The notes below the pieces were generated by a model, which was given only the letters and a program-made list of their open reading frames with translations, had not been told where the DNA came from and did not search any database. A DNA stretch of 58,290 bases from Fibrobacter succinogenes (GTDB lineage Bacteria > Fibrobacterota > Fibrobacteria > Fibrobacterales > Fibrobacteraceae). This document shows positions 49,952-58,290 of this stretch, in pieces; within the stretch, counting starts at the first letter, position 1; every line of letters starts with the position of its first letter. The stretch spans positions 1 to 58,290 of the forward strand of contig CACZAD010000024.1 in the NCBI GenBank assembly GCA_902779055.1, given 5' to 3'. Position numbers and translations under genes: made by a program.

Positions 49952-51592
49952 CTAAACGGTTAGTAGCAACAGCGCTGTTGTCAACGGTGCGCTCCAGTTG
50001 ATAGCCACCTCATTACTAGCAAAAGAACACTGTTCGTCCGCATAAGACAGGCCTGGAGCATCCCCGAGGTAATGCGGATCGCGATGAGCGTCCTGACGGT
50101 CTACGTTAATACCGCCCACAACAAGCCCAGGCACAGGTTCTTCGATTCCATCGGAATGGCTAATGCGATGGTGCGGATGCTTTGGCGAATTCCAGGACGA
50201 ACCCGTTACAAAGCTCACATCGACAGGATTCATACCGTAAATGAAGTTGATCTGCTCCATCGCCGCATCACGGTACTTAGGTTCGTTGAACCACGCATAA
50301 GCCAAGTAAAGCGTGACTGCATGGTTTGCGATATCGCCATTGCTGCCCCAGATGAACTTGCGGATGGACAGTCCATACGGGTCTTCTTGCTGCAAGTGCA
50401 CAATTTCGTCCGCCGTGTACTTGAAGGCCATACGAGCCTTTTGCGTCCATTCGCATTCCATGCTTGCCAAAGCATACCAGGCCAAGTTCTGCGTCGAACG
50501 CCATTGCAGGCCGTAAGTCGGCAAGTACGCTTCCATATCCGCAGGGATTTGCGCTTCGATTCGCTTGAGCAAATCTTCATGACCCGAACCATTTTTCAGT
50601 TCGCGGTAAAGCATAGCCCTCGCCCAGAAAAAGTCGTCTCCTAAATCCGGGTCTCCATATCCGCCGCTACCTTCCGTATTGTGAGGCCATTCCACTTCGG
50701 GATTCTGTTCGGCCCAGATGTACGCGCGTACGCTTGCGTCAAGGCACTTTTCAGCAAAGTCCTTGTCAACATCCTTATAGACTTGATGGGCCTGCGCAAG
50801 AGCGCCTGCAAAGTTCAGAGTCGACGACGTCGATTTACCAAGGATATAACGTTTTTGCGAAGCATCCGATTCCGATGGCGTGACAAATCCGTCCCAACGG
50901 TACGGAGTCACCTTGAAAAACACGCCACCATCTTCATCCTGCATACGCAAGAAAAATTCAAGTTCAAAACGCACTTCATCGAGCAGGCTTGCAGGCAGTT
51001 CAAAAGATGCCTTGAAGGCAGGGCCGCCCACGAATTCGGAACCTTTCCTCATTTCACAGGCAAGCATGAGAGTTGCGACACTCACGCCACCATTCACGAT
51101 GTACTTGCCATAATCGCCAGCATCGTACCAGCCGCCATGGGCATTCCATACGCCATTGCGGTTCATCGTCGGGTGGAATTCAAGCATAGCGTCCAAGTGT
51201 GCCGCCGGGCGCTTCCATACTCCGGCAAAGCATTCCGGCAATTCGACACCGCTCCGCTGGAAATAGAACGACTTGATATTCGCCTTCGCCTGGCGCCCAA
51301 TCCATTCATCCGAAATGTCGAACTCATGGGAACGCACGTCAAAGCCCTCCAAAGCAATTCGGTATTGCCCAGGAATCATGACCTTCGAAAAGTCCCCTTT
51401 GAACAGGAACTCGTCCGTATAGTCGCAATGACGGAATTTGGCCGCCTCGCCCTCGTAAACGGGACTGGAAAACTTGTCCAGAACCTTGAACCGGACCACG
51501 TCAAACGGAACATCTTCCGAAAACGCAATCAGGAAGTTTTTGGTAGCGGAGGGGGCATAACCCAAGTGGCAATAATGAAGCTTGATATCCAT
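49952..51592 (-). CDS. Glycoside hydrolase family 9 cellulase/cellodextrinase without signal peptide
   Basis: Hydrolyses beta-1,4-glucans with inversion. An N-terminal Ig-like CelD_N domain (residues 1-95: HYCHLGYAPSATKNFLIAFS, VMIPGQYRIALEGFDVRSHE) precedes the GH9 (alpha/alpha)6 barrel. HGGWYDAGDYGKYIVNGGVS carries the catalytic base Asp, SSWNSPKHPHHRISHSDGIE is the conserved His/Arg motif, and CSFASNEVAINWSAPL carries the acid Glu. The protein begins MDIKLHYCHLGY with no signal peptide, which is unusual for GH9 and suggests a cytoplasmic cellodextrinase or non-classical export. Length 546. Confidence 0.92.
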   Translation of the reverse strand: MDIKLHYCHLGYAPSATKNFLIAFSEDVPFDVVRFKVLDKFSSPVYEGEAAKFRHCDYTDEFLFKGDFSKVMIPGQYRIALEGFDVRSHEFDISDEWIGRQAKANIKSFYFQRSGVELPECFAGVWKRPAAHLDAMLEFHPTMNRNGVWNAHGGWYDAGDYGKYIVNGGVSVATLMLACEMRKGSEFVGGPAFKASFELPASLLDEVRFELEFFLRMQDEDGGVFFKVTPYRWDGFVTPSESDASQKRYILGKSTSSTLNFAGALAQAHQVYKDVDKDFAEKCLDASVRAYIWAEQNPEVEWPHNTEGSGGYGDPDLGDDFFWARAMLYRELKNGSGHEDLLKRIEAQIPADMEAYLPTYGLQWRSTQNLAWYALASMECEWTQKARMAFKYTADEIVHLQQEDPYGLSIRKFIWGSNGDIANHAVTLYLAYAWFNEPKYRDAAMEQINFIYGMNPVDVSFVTGSSWNSPKHPHHRISHSDGIEEPVPGLVVGGINVDRQDAHRDPHYLGDAPGLSYADEQCSFASNEVAINWSAPLTTALLLLTV

Positions 51593-51694
51593 ACCCCAAG
51601 AATAACTTTTTTACAACCAAAGCGTGACAGAAAAACCAACAACACCCGTTTACCGGAAGGAACAAATTCATCATTTATATTTAGATTTTAAGGC

Positions 51695-54040
51695 ATGAAA
51701 AAGCCAATCAAAATTACCCTCATCGTCCTAGGATCCCTGATCCTCCTCTACTTCATCATCCTTCTTGCCGCACCCAAGATAGCCCGCAGCTATATCGAAG
51801 ATCATTCCAAAGAAATGATCGGCCGAAGCATCACCATCAAGGACATCAGCCTCAACCCGTTCACCTACGTCTTGAACATCGATACGCTTGCCATCATGGA
51901 AAACGATGACAAGACGCCCTTTGTCGCATTCGAAAAGTTCCGCGTGAACATCGACCCGCTCAAGCTCTTTACGGGCACGGCTCAGATTAGCGAAATATAC
52001 CTGAAAGGGCTTTACACGCGCGTCACGCAGCACGGTGAACGCTTCAACTTCACCAGCATCCTCGAACACCTCGCCAAGCAGGATAGCCTAAACGCTCTCG
52101 AAAATCCGCAACCGAAAAAAGAAGAAACGAAGGACACGACCGGCATGGTCAACGCCGCCGAAATTGCGGCCGGGCTCCCCGTCAAGCTCGTCCTCCAGAA
52201 CATCGTCTTTGAGAAGGGCAACATCATCTATCAAGATACTAAGATTGGCTCCAAGTTCCATCTCAAAGACTTTTCACTCAACATCCCGGCCATTTACCTG
52301 GACGATAGCGCAACCGACGTCGATTTAAGCCTCAAGTTTGCCGATGGAGGCGACCTCAATGTCAAGGTGGACGCCAACATGGCGACAAACGATTTCAACG
52401 TGAACGTCAACTTGCAAAAGTTCGCCCTCGCCTGTGCCAAGCCTTACCTGAACGACTTCATCAGCTACAAGGATTTTGAAGGATTCCTCACGACCCACCT
52501 TTCCGTAAGCGGCAACCTTAACGAAGTTCTCGCCGCAAACGTCAAAGGTCAAGTCAATCTCGATGGAGTCGCCCTCACCGAAAACAGCGGCCATAAGCTC
52601 GGAGCCGAAAGCGTCAAGGTCGGCATTGCCAAGGCGAACCTCGCCGAAAACGAATTCCGCATTGACTCCGTCGTCGTCGATGGAGCCGTCGCCCATCTCG
52701 ACCTGTTCAAGAACGGCAAGACGAACTTCGATGTACTCCTCGCCCCGATGAACAAGGGCGAAGCTCAGGCAGACAAGGCGGACTCGACCTTCACGGAAGC
52801 AGCCCCCGCCGAAGCCACAGAAACTGCAGAAGCAAAGCCTGCGGAAGCCACTGCCGAAGCAGCGCCGGAACAAGCCAAGGCCGAAAAGCCCGCCCCGGCT
52901 AAAAAGCTCAAGGCAAAAATCAACAAGCTCCTCGTCAAGAACACCGTCGTCACCGCCACCGACCACACGATTGTCCGTCCGTTCAACTTCAGGGTCAGCG
53001 CCATTACCGTGAGCGGCCAGAACATCAACCTCGACTCGCCCTGCGCCATCAACGTCTCGGCAGCATTCCCCGACGGCGGAAGCGTTTCGCTCAAGTACAG
53101 CGGCGCTTTGAGCGACCTCACGACGATGAACGCCTACGTCAGCGTCAAGAACCTCGCCCTCAAGCATTTCTCGAACTACTCGCTCCACTACACCGGCTAC
53201 CCCATCACCGCAGGCACCATGGCGTTCGCAAGCGACAACAAGATTGTCAAAAACGAACTTGACAGCAAGAACACCATCGACATCTACAACATTACCGTAG
53301 GCGACAAGGACGACAAGATCGACGCCGAATACCTCGTCCCGATGAAGGTCGGTCTCTACATTCTCAAGGACAAGGATGACAAGATCCAGTTCGATGTTCC
53401 CGTCAAAGGCAACTTGACCGACCCGGAATTCTCCTATGCCAAGATTGTCTGGAAGACCGTCATGAACTTGCTGATCAAGGTGGCCGTATCTCCGTTCAGG
53501 ATCGTCGGAAACCTCGCCGCCGCAGGAGCTAGCGCCGTAGGCTTCAACCTCGGCAAGAACGACGAAGTGTACATCGATTCCAACAGCGAAACGTTCACAA
53601 GCGAACAGTACGCCAAGGCAATCAAGATGACCGAAGTACTCAAAAAAGACCCGAAGCTCTCCTTGACCTTCACGCAGTACTACAATCCGAGAAAGACTGC
53701 CAAGGAATACAAGATCCAACAGCTCAAGAAAGACTTCTACAAGGAAAAGAACAACAAGAAGGAACTCAATGAACTTGACCTGAAGGCCATCGAAGAAATC
53801 AGCGAAAAGGACGAAGACTTTAAGGCCTACACCAAGGTACACTCCGCCGCCATCGACAAGGAATACATGATGAAGGCCCTCCCCGAAATGGCAAACAAGC
53901 GAAACGCCGACCTCCTCAAGGTGTTGCGCGGACAAGCCGGAGTCACGAAGAAGAACCTGAAGGTCATCACCGCCCCGAGAGAATCGCTACGCAGCTACAA
54001 GGGCAAGCCGATGTACAAGGTCATTGTGGACTTGCAGTAG
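51695..54040 (+). CDS. AsmA-like DUF748 envelope protein
   Basis: A 781-residue protein with an N-terminal membrane anchor (IKITLIVLGSLILLYFIILL, about 5-24) followed by a long periplasmic beta-rich region with DUF748/AsmA-like motifs (ITIKDISLNPFTYVLNIDTL, FTGTAQISEIYLKGLYTRVT, INLDSPCAINVSAAFPDGGS). A low-complexity Ala/Glu/Pro linker (about 365-405: EAAPAEATETAEAKPAEATA) splits it in two. AsmA-type proteins span the periplasm and carry lipid or modify outer-membrane assembly; the link here is by family only. AAGG lies just before the ATG. Confidence 0.85.
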   Translation: MKKPIKITLIVLGSLILLYFIILLAAPKIARSYIEDHSKEMIGRSITIKDISLNPFTYVLNIDTLAIMENDDKTPFVAFEKFRVNIDPLKLFTGTAQISEIYLKGLYTRVTQHGERFNFTSILEHLAKQDSLNALENPQPKKEETKDTTGMVNAAEIAAGLPVKLVLQNIVFEKGNIIYQDTKIGSKFHLKDFSLNIPAIYLDDSATDVDLSLKFADGGDLNVKVDANMATNDFNVNVNLQKFALACAKPYLNDFISYKDFEGFLTTHLSVSGNLNEVLAANVKGQVNLDGVALTENSGHKLGAESVKVGIAKANLAENEFRIDSVVVDGAVAHLDLFKNGKTNFDVLLAPMNKGEAQADKADSTFTEAAPAEATETAEAKPAEATAEAAPEQAKAEKPAPAKKLKAKINKLLVKNTVVTATDHTIVRPFNFRVSAITVSGQNINLDSPCAINVSAAFPDGGSVSLKYSGALSDLTTMNAYVSVKNLALKHFSNYSLHYTGYPITAGTMAFASDNKIVKNELDSKNTIDIYNITVGDKDDKIDAEYLVPMKVGLYILKDKDDKIQFDVPVKGNLTDPEFSYAKIVWKTVMNLLIKVAVSPFRIVGNLAAAGASAVGFNLGKNDEVYIDSNSETFTSEQYAKAIKMTEVLKKDPKLSLTFTQYYNPRKTAKEYKIQQLKKDFYKEKNNKKELNELDLKAIEEISEKDEDFKAYTKVHSAAIDKEYMMKALPEMANKRNADLLKVLRGQAGVTKKNLKVITAPRESLRSYKGKPMYKVIVDLQ

Positions 54041-54086
54041 AGAGGCTCTAAAGGACCTCTCGGGTCCTACAGCTTTAGCGGCTATA

Positions 54087-54123
54087 AAAAGAAAGGGCAC
54101 CGTCAATCGGTGTCCTTTTCTTT
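54087..54123 (+). terminator. Intrinsic terminator after the DUF748 gene
   Basis: AAAGAAAGGGCACCG and CGGTGTCCTTTTCTTT form a long stem with a TCAAT loop and T-rich end, 47 bp after the stop. Confidence 0.88.
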
Positions 54124-54153
54124 ATGGATTCCCACCTTCGTGGAAATGACGTC
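54124..54153. repeat. Dispersed palindrome, variant
   Basis: ATGGATTCCCACCTTCGTGGAAATGACGTC, a shorter member of the GATTCCC...GGAATGAC class, between the DUF748 terminator and the nucleotidyltransferase stop. Confidence 0.6.
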
Positions 54154-54161
54154 ATAACGTT

Positions 54162-55085
54162 TTATTCGTGAATCACGACGTTCGAAAGAGTCTGTCCCGA
54201 GACCTTGACCCCGTTCCAAAGGATGGCGTCGCTGATGACGGAATTTTCAATCACGCAACCATCGCCGACCGACACGTTAGGACCAACCTTGGAATTCTTG
54301 ATGACCACATTCTTTCCGATGTGGCAAGGCATGACAATCTCGGCACCTTCGAGCTGCTGCGATCTGGCTCTCTCGTTGCGCTTGAGAATGTGGGCGTTCG
54401 TGCTGAGCAGCGTTTCGACAAGACCGCAGTCCAGCCACTTTTCGACCGGAGCCGTGCGGAACTTGCAGCCGCCTTCAATCATACGTTCAAGAGCATCAGT
54501 CAGCTGGAATTCACCCTTGGTACGGATGTCGTTCTTCATAAGGTAGTTCAAAGCTTCCTTGAGAGCCTTGACGTCCTTGATGTAATAGATTCCGACAATA
54601 GCTTCGTCAGAAACAAATTCCTGCGGTTTTTCCACAAGGCGTTCGATACGACCGTCCTTGTCCGTGACAGCAACACCGAAGCGCTTGGGGTCTTCGACCT
54701 TGAACGTGTAAAGAACGTTATCGGATTCGTTTTTGAGGATAGAAAGGTCTGCTTCAAAAAGCGTGTCGCCCAAAATGATCAAGAGCGGTTCGTCATCGCT
54801 TACATACGGGAGAGCAAGGCTGATGGCCTCGCCCAGACCTTGGGGATTGGACTGGACGACTGTACGGACAGCGCCCCATTCCGGTTTCTGCTTGAGGTAT
54901 TCGTCAACAACAGAAGCCTTATAGCCTGTAATAAAAATCGTTTCGGAAGGATTCAAAAAAAGAGCGTCATCGACAATCCAGTCAATGATTGTCTTACCAG
55001 CAACAGGGAGCAAGCACTTGGGAAGATTTTCCGTGTATGGACGCAGGCGAAGCCCATTTCCAGCAACAGGAAGAACTATTTTCAT
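54162..55085 (-). CDS. Sugar nucleotidyltransferase with C-terminal left-handed beta-helix
   Basis: An NDP-sugar pyrophosphorylase. MKIVLPVAGNGLRLRPYTENLPKCLLPVAGK is the nucleotide-binding opening (split in family terms as GxGxRLRP..PKxxxPV), ILGDTLFEADL has the metal Asp, and VEKPQEFVSDEAIVGIYYIK the sugar site. From about residue 245 hexapeptide repeats (IVMPCHIGKNVVIKNSKVGP, NVSVGDGCVIENSVISDAIL) form a beta-helix as in RmlA/GlmU-like proteins, without the acetyltransferase His motif. AAGGA precedes the ATG by about 7 nt. Sugar unknown; thymidylyl- or uridylyltransferase is likely. Confidence 0.85.
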   Translation of the reverse strand: MKIVLPVAGNGLRLRPYTENLPKCLLPVAGKTIIDWIVDDALFLNPSETIFITGYKASVVDEYLKQKPEWGAVRTVVQSNPQGLGEAISLALPYVSDDEPLLIILGDTLFEADLSILKNESDNVLYTFKVEDPKRFGVAVTDKDGRIERLVEKPQEFVSDEAIVGIYYIKDVKALKEALNYLMKNDIRTKGEFQLTDALERMIEGGCKFRTAPVEKWLDCGLVETLLSTNAHILKRNERARSQQLEGAEIVMPCHIGKNVVIKNSKVGPNVSVGDGCVIENSVISDAILWNGVKVSGQTLSNVVIHE

Positions 55086-55228
55086 TTACAATCCTTTTCG
55101 TGTTGAGTTATTCAAACACCCTTACTAAAGGTAAAAGATAAAAAATTTGTATTCAAAAAAAAAGATTAGATGTTATTTTAGCCTGTTTTTCGTTCCTTAT
55201 AAATTCCACATTCTGCACATCAATGTAC

Positions 55229-55260
55229 AAAAAAAACTCCATCCAGACTAGATGGAGTTT
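55229..55260 (-). terminator. Intrinsic terminator after the tRNA genes
   Basis: AAACTCCATC/GATGGAGTTT 10-bp stem with a 7-nt loop and, in the minus direction, a run of eight T. It follows the tRNA-Lys at 55263 directly. The remaining gap 55086-55228 is AT-rich with no gene visible. Confidence 0.88.
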
Positions 55261-55262
55261 AG

Positions 55263-55335
<73 letters not shown>

Positions 55336-55464
55336 AAAATCTTGGTCGCTTTTCAGCTATGTCTTTGCAAAAATCAAAAGTCGCAGTTTCAAAGTTCGTT
55401 AGACGCTTAGCTTTGTCTGACGCTTTTGTATTTGCAGCACCTAGCCTTGCGGTTTAGTGCCTAG

Positions 55465-55537
<73 letters not shown>

Positions 55538-55559
55538 ATAGTCGCTTAGGACGGGCTCA

Positions 55560-55588
55560 ATGTTAGAAATATTGAAAGCGATTGGCAA
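55560..55588 (-). promoter_or_regulatory. Promoter of the tRNA-Lys pair
   Basis: On the minus strand, TTGCCA (55588-55583), 17-nt spacer, TAACAT (55565-55560), 22 bp before the first tRNA base. Confidence 0.65.
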
Positions 55589-55621
55589 GGGGAAAGGGTC
55601 AAAATTTTTGAAAAAATTTTA

Positions 55622-55650
55622 TTGACCACCACAAGCCTTCCGCCGATAAT
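55622..55650 (+). promoter_or_regulatory. Promoter of xerD
   Basis: TTGACC (55622-55627), a 17-nt spacer and GATAAT (55645-55650) lie so close to the ATG at 55665 that the expected 5' leader is only about 8 nt. No ribosome-binding site is visible between. Confidence 0.6.
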
Positions 55651-55664
55651 CTATATTCTCGCAC

Positions 55665-56555
55665 ATGAGCCAAAATTCCAACCGTCTAGACGCCTTTCTT
55701 TCGCACCTCGGAGTCGAGCGGAACCTTTCGCCCGTGACCATCCAGAGCTATCAGGAAGACCTGCGGCATTTTATCGCATGGCTAGACGAAAACGGGATCG
55801 ATCTCAAGGACTTGAAGCCCGAAAAACTGGATGAATTCTTGACATTCACCGCAGGGCAAGTGGAATACTCCCCCACGTCCGTCGCTAGGCATTTTTCGAG
55901 CCTGCGCGGGTTCCTCAAGTACATGCAGAACCAGGGCGAATACGACTACAGCACCGAATCAATGCTCGCGACGCCAAAACTTGGGCATTACCTGCCAGCG
56001 TACCTCACCCGCGAAGAAGTCGACAGCGTCTTTGAGAGCGCCATGAACGGCAAGAACCCTCTCCGCGATACCGCCCTCATCGAACTGATGTACAGTGGCG
56101 GGCTTCGCATTTCAGAGACTCTCGGAATCACGCTCGCCCAAGTCGACCTGGACAACGAATGGCTCACGCCGATTGGCAAAGGAAACAAACAACGGCTCGT
56201 ACCGCTTGGAAGCAAGGCCAAGGAAAATCTTCGCGCCTGGATCCAGGAAGGCCGCCCGCTCACGCATCCGCAGGCAGACAACGTCATTCTAAATGCACAC
56301 GGCAAGCCGATGAGCCGCATGGGCGCATGGAAGATTGTGCAACTCCACACGATGCACTTGAGCAAGCAGGTTTCGCCGCACACGTTTCGCCACAGCTTCG
56401 CCACGCACTGCCTCGAAGCGGGAATGGACCTGCGCGTTTTGCAGGAACTGCTCGGCCACGCCGACATCAGCACCACCCAAATTTACACGCACATCGACAA
56501 CGAACTGATCCGGCAAGAACACCGCAGTTTCCACCCACGAGAAAAGGCGCATTGA
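55665..56555 (+). CDS. xerD: Tyrosine site-specific recombinase (XerD-like)
   Basis: Resolves chromosome dimers at dif together with XerC and FtsK. The N-terminal SAM-like domain (residues 1-100) includes HLGVERNLSPVTIQSYQEDL. The catalytic domain has all residues: SGGLRISE (Arg148), GKGNKQR (Lys172), SPHTFRHSFATH (His239, Arg242), LLGHADISTTQIYTHI (His265, Tyr274). Length 296 is the housekeeping size. XerC versus XerD cannot be settled from one gene; the wording LQELLGHADISTTQIYTHI is closer to XerD. Confidence 0.9.
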   Translation: MSQNSNRLDAFLSHLGVERNLSPVTIQSYQEDLRHFIAWLDENGIDLKDLKPEKLDEFLTFTAGQVEYSPTSVARHFSSLRGFLKYMQNQGEYDYSTESMLATPKLGHYLPAYLTREEVDSVFESAMNGKNPLRDTALIELMYSGGLRISETLGITLAQVDLDNEWLTPIGKGNKQRLVPLGSKAKENLRAWIQEGRPLTHPQADNVILNAHGKPMSRMGAWKIVQLHTMHLSKQVSPHTFRHSFATHCLEAGMDLRVLQELLGHADISTTQIYTHIDNELIRQEHRSFHPREKAH

Positions 56556-56622
56556 CAACCGCCTTTTTTGTATCTAAATTTTCGACAAACTTATTTTTTT
56601 CTGACAATCGGTAAAAATATTT

Positions 56623-58290
56623 ATGAAAAAAACAATTTCAGCCTTTTTCATCACGGTCTCGATGGCCGTGATGTTTCTTGTAGCCTGTAGTGACGATTCT
56701 AGCGACGAGACGCTCCCAAGGGAAATCATCACGAAGGTCAACTCGATTTATGAACTTGGAAAATGCGGCGACCAAAACGAAGGCGACACCGTATACGCCC
56801 AAAAAGAAGATGCCGATTACTACTGCCACAACGAAAACTGGATACCCGTCAACGAATCTTCAAGCTCTGCAAAATCATCCAGCAGCAAGGCCAGTTCTTC
56901 GTCCAAAGCCAAGGACGAACTCAACAAGTTCACGGATCTGTGCAAGGCCTCGGGCGGTACAGCAAAAGACGGAGCCTGCGTCTGTAACAAGGAACTCTGC
57001 GACGTCGGCGCAGTCTGTAACACAATCACGGGCGTTTGCGGAAACCGGAGCAAGCCATCCGACATTTCTTCGGACTCCAAAAAAAGTTCTTCCTCTGTAG
57101 CCTCTTCAAGTTCTAAGGCAAGTTCCTCATCCAAAGCCCCCACCTTCGCCGACCTGTGCAAGGCTTCCGGCGGCACAACGAAGGACGGAGCCTGCGTCTG
57201 CAACGACGAAATCTGTGATGAAGGAGCCGTCTGCAACACCATTACGGGTGCCTGCGGCAACCAGAGCAAGCCCATCGAAATTTCTTCGGAATCCAAGTCC
57301 AGTTCTTCATCCGCATCTGCCCCCACCTTTGCCGACTTGTGCAAGGCTTCTGGCGGTACCGCCAAAGACGGAGCCTGCGTTTGCAAGTCTACAGCCTGCG
57401 ACGATGGCGTTCTCTGCAACACCAAGAGCAAGGAATGCGCCAACAAGGACGCCCTTGAAAAGGAATGCAGCGACAGCTACAAGAACTCCTGCTCCAACAG
57501 CCCCGCAAATATCGGTATCGTAAAGGAATGCGTAAAGGGAGTCATCGTGAACCGTTCATGCGGCCTGGTCTCCTGTAACGAAAAGGGCACGGACTGCGGC
57601 GAATGCCTCGACGACGTCCAGACCTGTACCGAAGACAAGAAATTCCACGCAACAGTCTCCCGTTGCGAAAACGGCAAGAAGGTTTCTGAAAGTTGCGGAG
57701 ACTTCTCTTGCGACCCGCGTGACAACAGTTGCGGAGAATGTACGAACTACGGGCATTCCTGCGTCAATGACGAAGAAGAAAAGGGAACCGTCTACGAATG
57801 CGTCGCAGGCGAAGCCAAGAAGGCCGTGACCATATGTGGCAATAAGTCGTGCCGTACCGACAAGCCCATCTGCGGCGAATGCCTGAACGGCGAACTGAGG
57901 TGCGACAACGACATCAACAACAACGCCATCATGTACAGGTGCATCGACGGGCAATGGGAACGGCTCCATAACAAGTTCGACCCGCTCGACAAGGAGTATT
58001 ACCAATGCCCCGTCGCTTGTAGAGAAGGCACCGATCCACAGAAGATGGAGAACGAATGCGACACGGATCAATGTTCGAATTGCGATCCCTGCTGGGGTGA
58101 ACCCATGATTGGATCACCCTCCAATCCAAACCCCTGCTACGACGAGGAACGTTGCAAACAAATTCTTAAGGACGAAGACCCCGACTACCCTCCGTTCAGG
58201 GATTTCGAAACGAAAAATAAATGGAAGGCCCTGATTCCCGAAGAAAAAATGGCCGTGAAGACCGTTACAGGATACAACTGGAAAGACTAT
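56623..58290 (+). CDS. Cys-rich repeat lipoprotein with Ser-rich linkers (truncated by window edge)
   Basis: Runs off the right edge; 556 codons are visible. Signal with lipobox (SMAVMFLVACSDDSS) marks a lipoprotein. After an N-terminal domain come three tandem Cys-rich repeats of about 40 residues (FTDLCKASGGTAKDGACVCN; FADLCKASGGTTKDGACVCN; FADLCKASGGTAKDGACVCK), each followed by CNT and a Cys, at about residues 103, 174 and 235, separated by Ser/Lys linkers (ESSSSAKSSSSKASSSSKAK). Further on, units with CG..SC..CGEC.N repeat at least three times (CNEKGTDCGECLDD, CDPRDNSCGECTNY, CRTDKPICGECLNG). Fibrobacter proteins often have such linkers. Function unknown; disulfide-stabilised surface display is likely. 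Confidence 0.82.
   Translation, partial: MKKTISAFFITVSMAVMFLVACSDDSSDETLPREIITKVNSIYELGKCGDQNEGDTVYAQKEDADYYCHNENWIPVNESSSSAKSSSSKASSSSKAKDELNKFTDLCKASGGTAKDGACVCNKELCDVGAVCNTITGVCGNRSKPSDISSDSKKSSSSVASSSSKASSSSKAPTFADLCKASGGTTKDGACVCNDEICDEGAVCNTITGACGNQSKPIEISSESKSSSSSASAPTFADLCKASGGTAKDGACVCKSTACDDGVLCNTKSKECANKDALEKECSDSYKNSCSNSPANIGIVKECVKGVIVNRSCGLVSCNEKGTDCGECLDDVQTCTEDKKFHATVSRCENGKKVSESCGDFSCDPRDNSCGECTNYGHSCVNDEEEKGTVYECVAGEAKKAVTICGNKSCRTDKPICGECLNGELRCDNDINNNAIMYRCIDGQWERLHNKFDPLDKEYYQCPVACREGTDPQKMENECDTDQCSNCDPCWGEPMIGSPSNPNPCYDEERCKQILKDEDPDYPPFRDFETKNKWKALIPEEKMAVKTVTGYNWKDY

Noticed and set aside
52325..53935. 536-codon open frame antisense to the DUF748 gene
   Set aside because: Shadow of a biased coding strand; low-complexity translation without domains.

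Overview
The window looks like chromosome of a Fibrobacter species (F. succinogenes-like). This is inferred from the truncated lipoprotein at the left edge, which carries the opening of the 'Fibrobacter succinogenes major paralogous domain'; from Ser/Lys linkers in the truncated lipoprotein at the right edge; from a family 9 cellulase; and from a complete Gram-negative envelope gene set. Most of it is dense housekeeping sequence. Start codons were checked individually: several reading frames open upstream of the likely start with TTG/GTG codons or inside repeats, so some coordinates here are shorter than the maximal frame.

Layout. 1-2.7 kb: lipoprotein, meso-DAP dehydrogenase, dUTPase, SIMPL protein. 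2.7-8.3 kb: a tightly overlapping minus-strand operon (gamma-carbonic-anhydrase-like protein, lipid kinase, lpxD, lpxC, fabZ, sugar nucleotidyltransferase, TrmJ-like methyltransferase), mainly lipid A and envelope synthesis. 8.3-13.9 kb: aldehyde dehydrogenase plus iron alcohol dehydrogenase, a thioesterase, and glycogen branching enzyme. 14.0-16.1 kb: a probable type II restriction-modification island with an HTH domain fused to the C5 methyltransferase. 16.1-19.0 kb: two tandem secreted paralogues of unknown function. 19-24.7 kb: thiD, a MgtC/DUF4010 membrane protein, a diguanylate cyclase, folA, rlmH, a phosphoesterase. 24.7-33.4 kb, plus strand: slyD, rpiA, a hydrolase, an SPFH protein, an orphan antitoxin with a vestigial toxin, and a broken U32/RlhA gene; one membrane-anchored protein and a structured-RNA candidate lie among them. 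33.4-38.7 kb: a six-gene TonB2/TtpC-type energy transduction operon. 38.8-43 kb: RluA-type synthase, nadD, rsgA and small membrane proteins. 43-49.9 kb: UbiA prenyltransferase, purF, epimerase, ddl-tsaB-rimI, YdcF-like protein. 50-58.3 kb: GH9 cellulase without signal peptide, a DUF748 protein, a nucleotidyltransferase, two identical tRNA-Lys genes, xerD, and a Cys-rich repeat lipoprotein cut by the window edge.

The most distinctive theme is dispersed repeats entering genes. Two families are spread through the window: a palindrome of the CCCGGA...TCCGGG/ATGAC type and a GGAAGTAGGAAGTAGACAGT type. In three genes (rsgA, the U32 gene, the TPR gene of the TonB operon) they are read in frame as protein; in the TPR gene they appear to supply much of the signal peptide. 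Other points worth checking are the HTH-methyltransferase with repeats at its own promoter, a conserved-looking RNA fold at 29.9-30.1 kb, the tandem unknown paralogues, and paired identical palindromes upstream of purF. No CRISPR array, rRNA or insertion sequence was seen.
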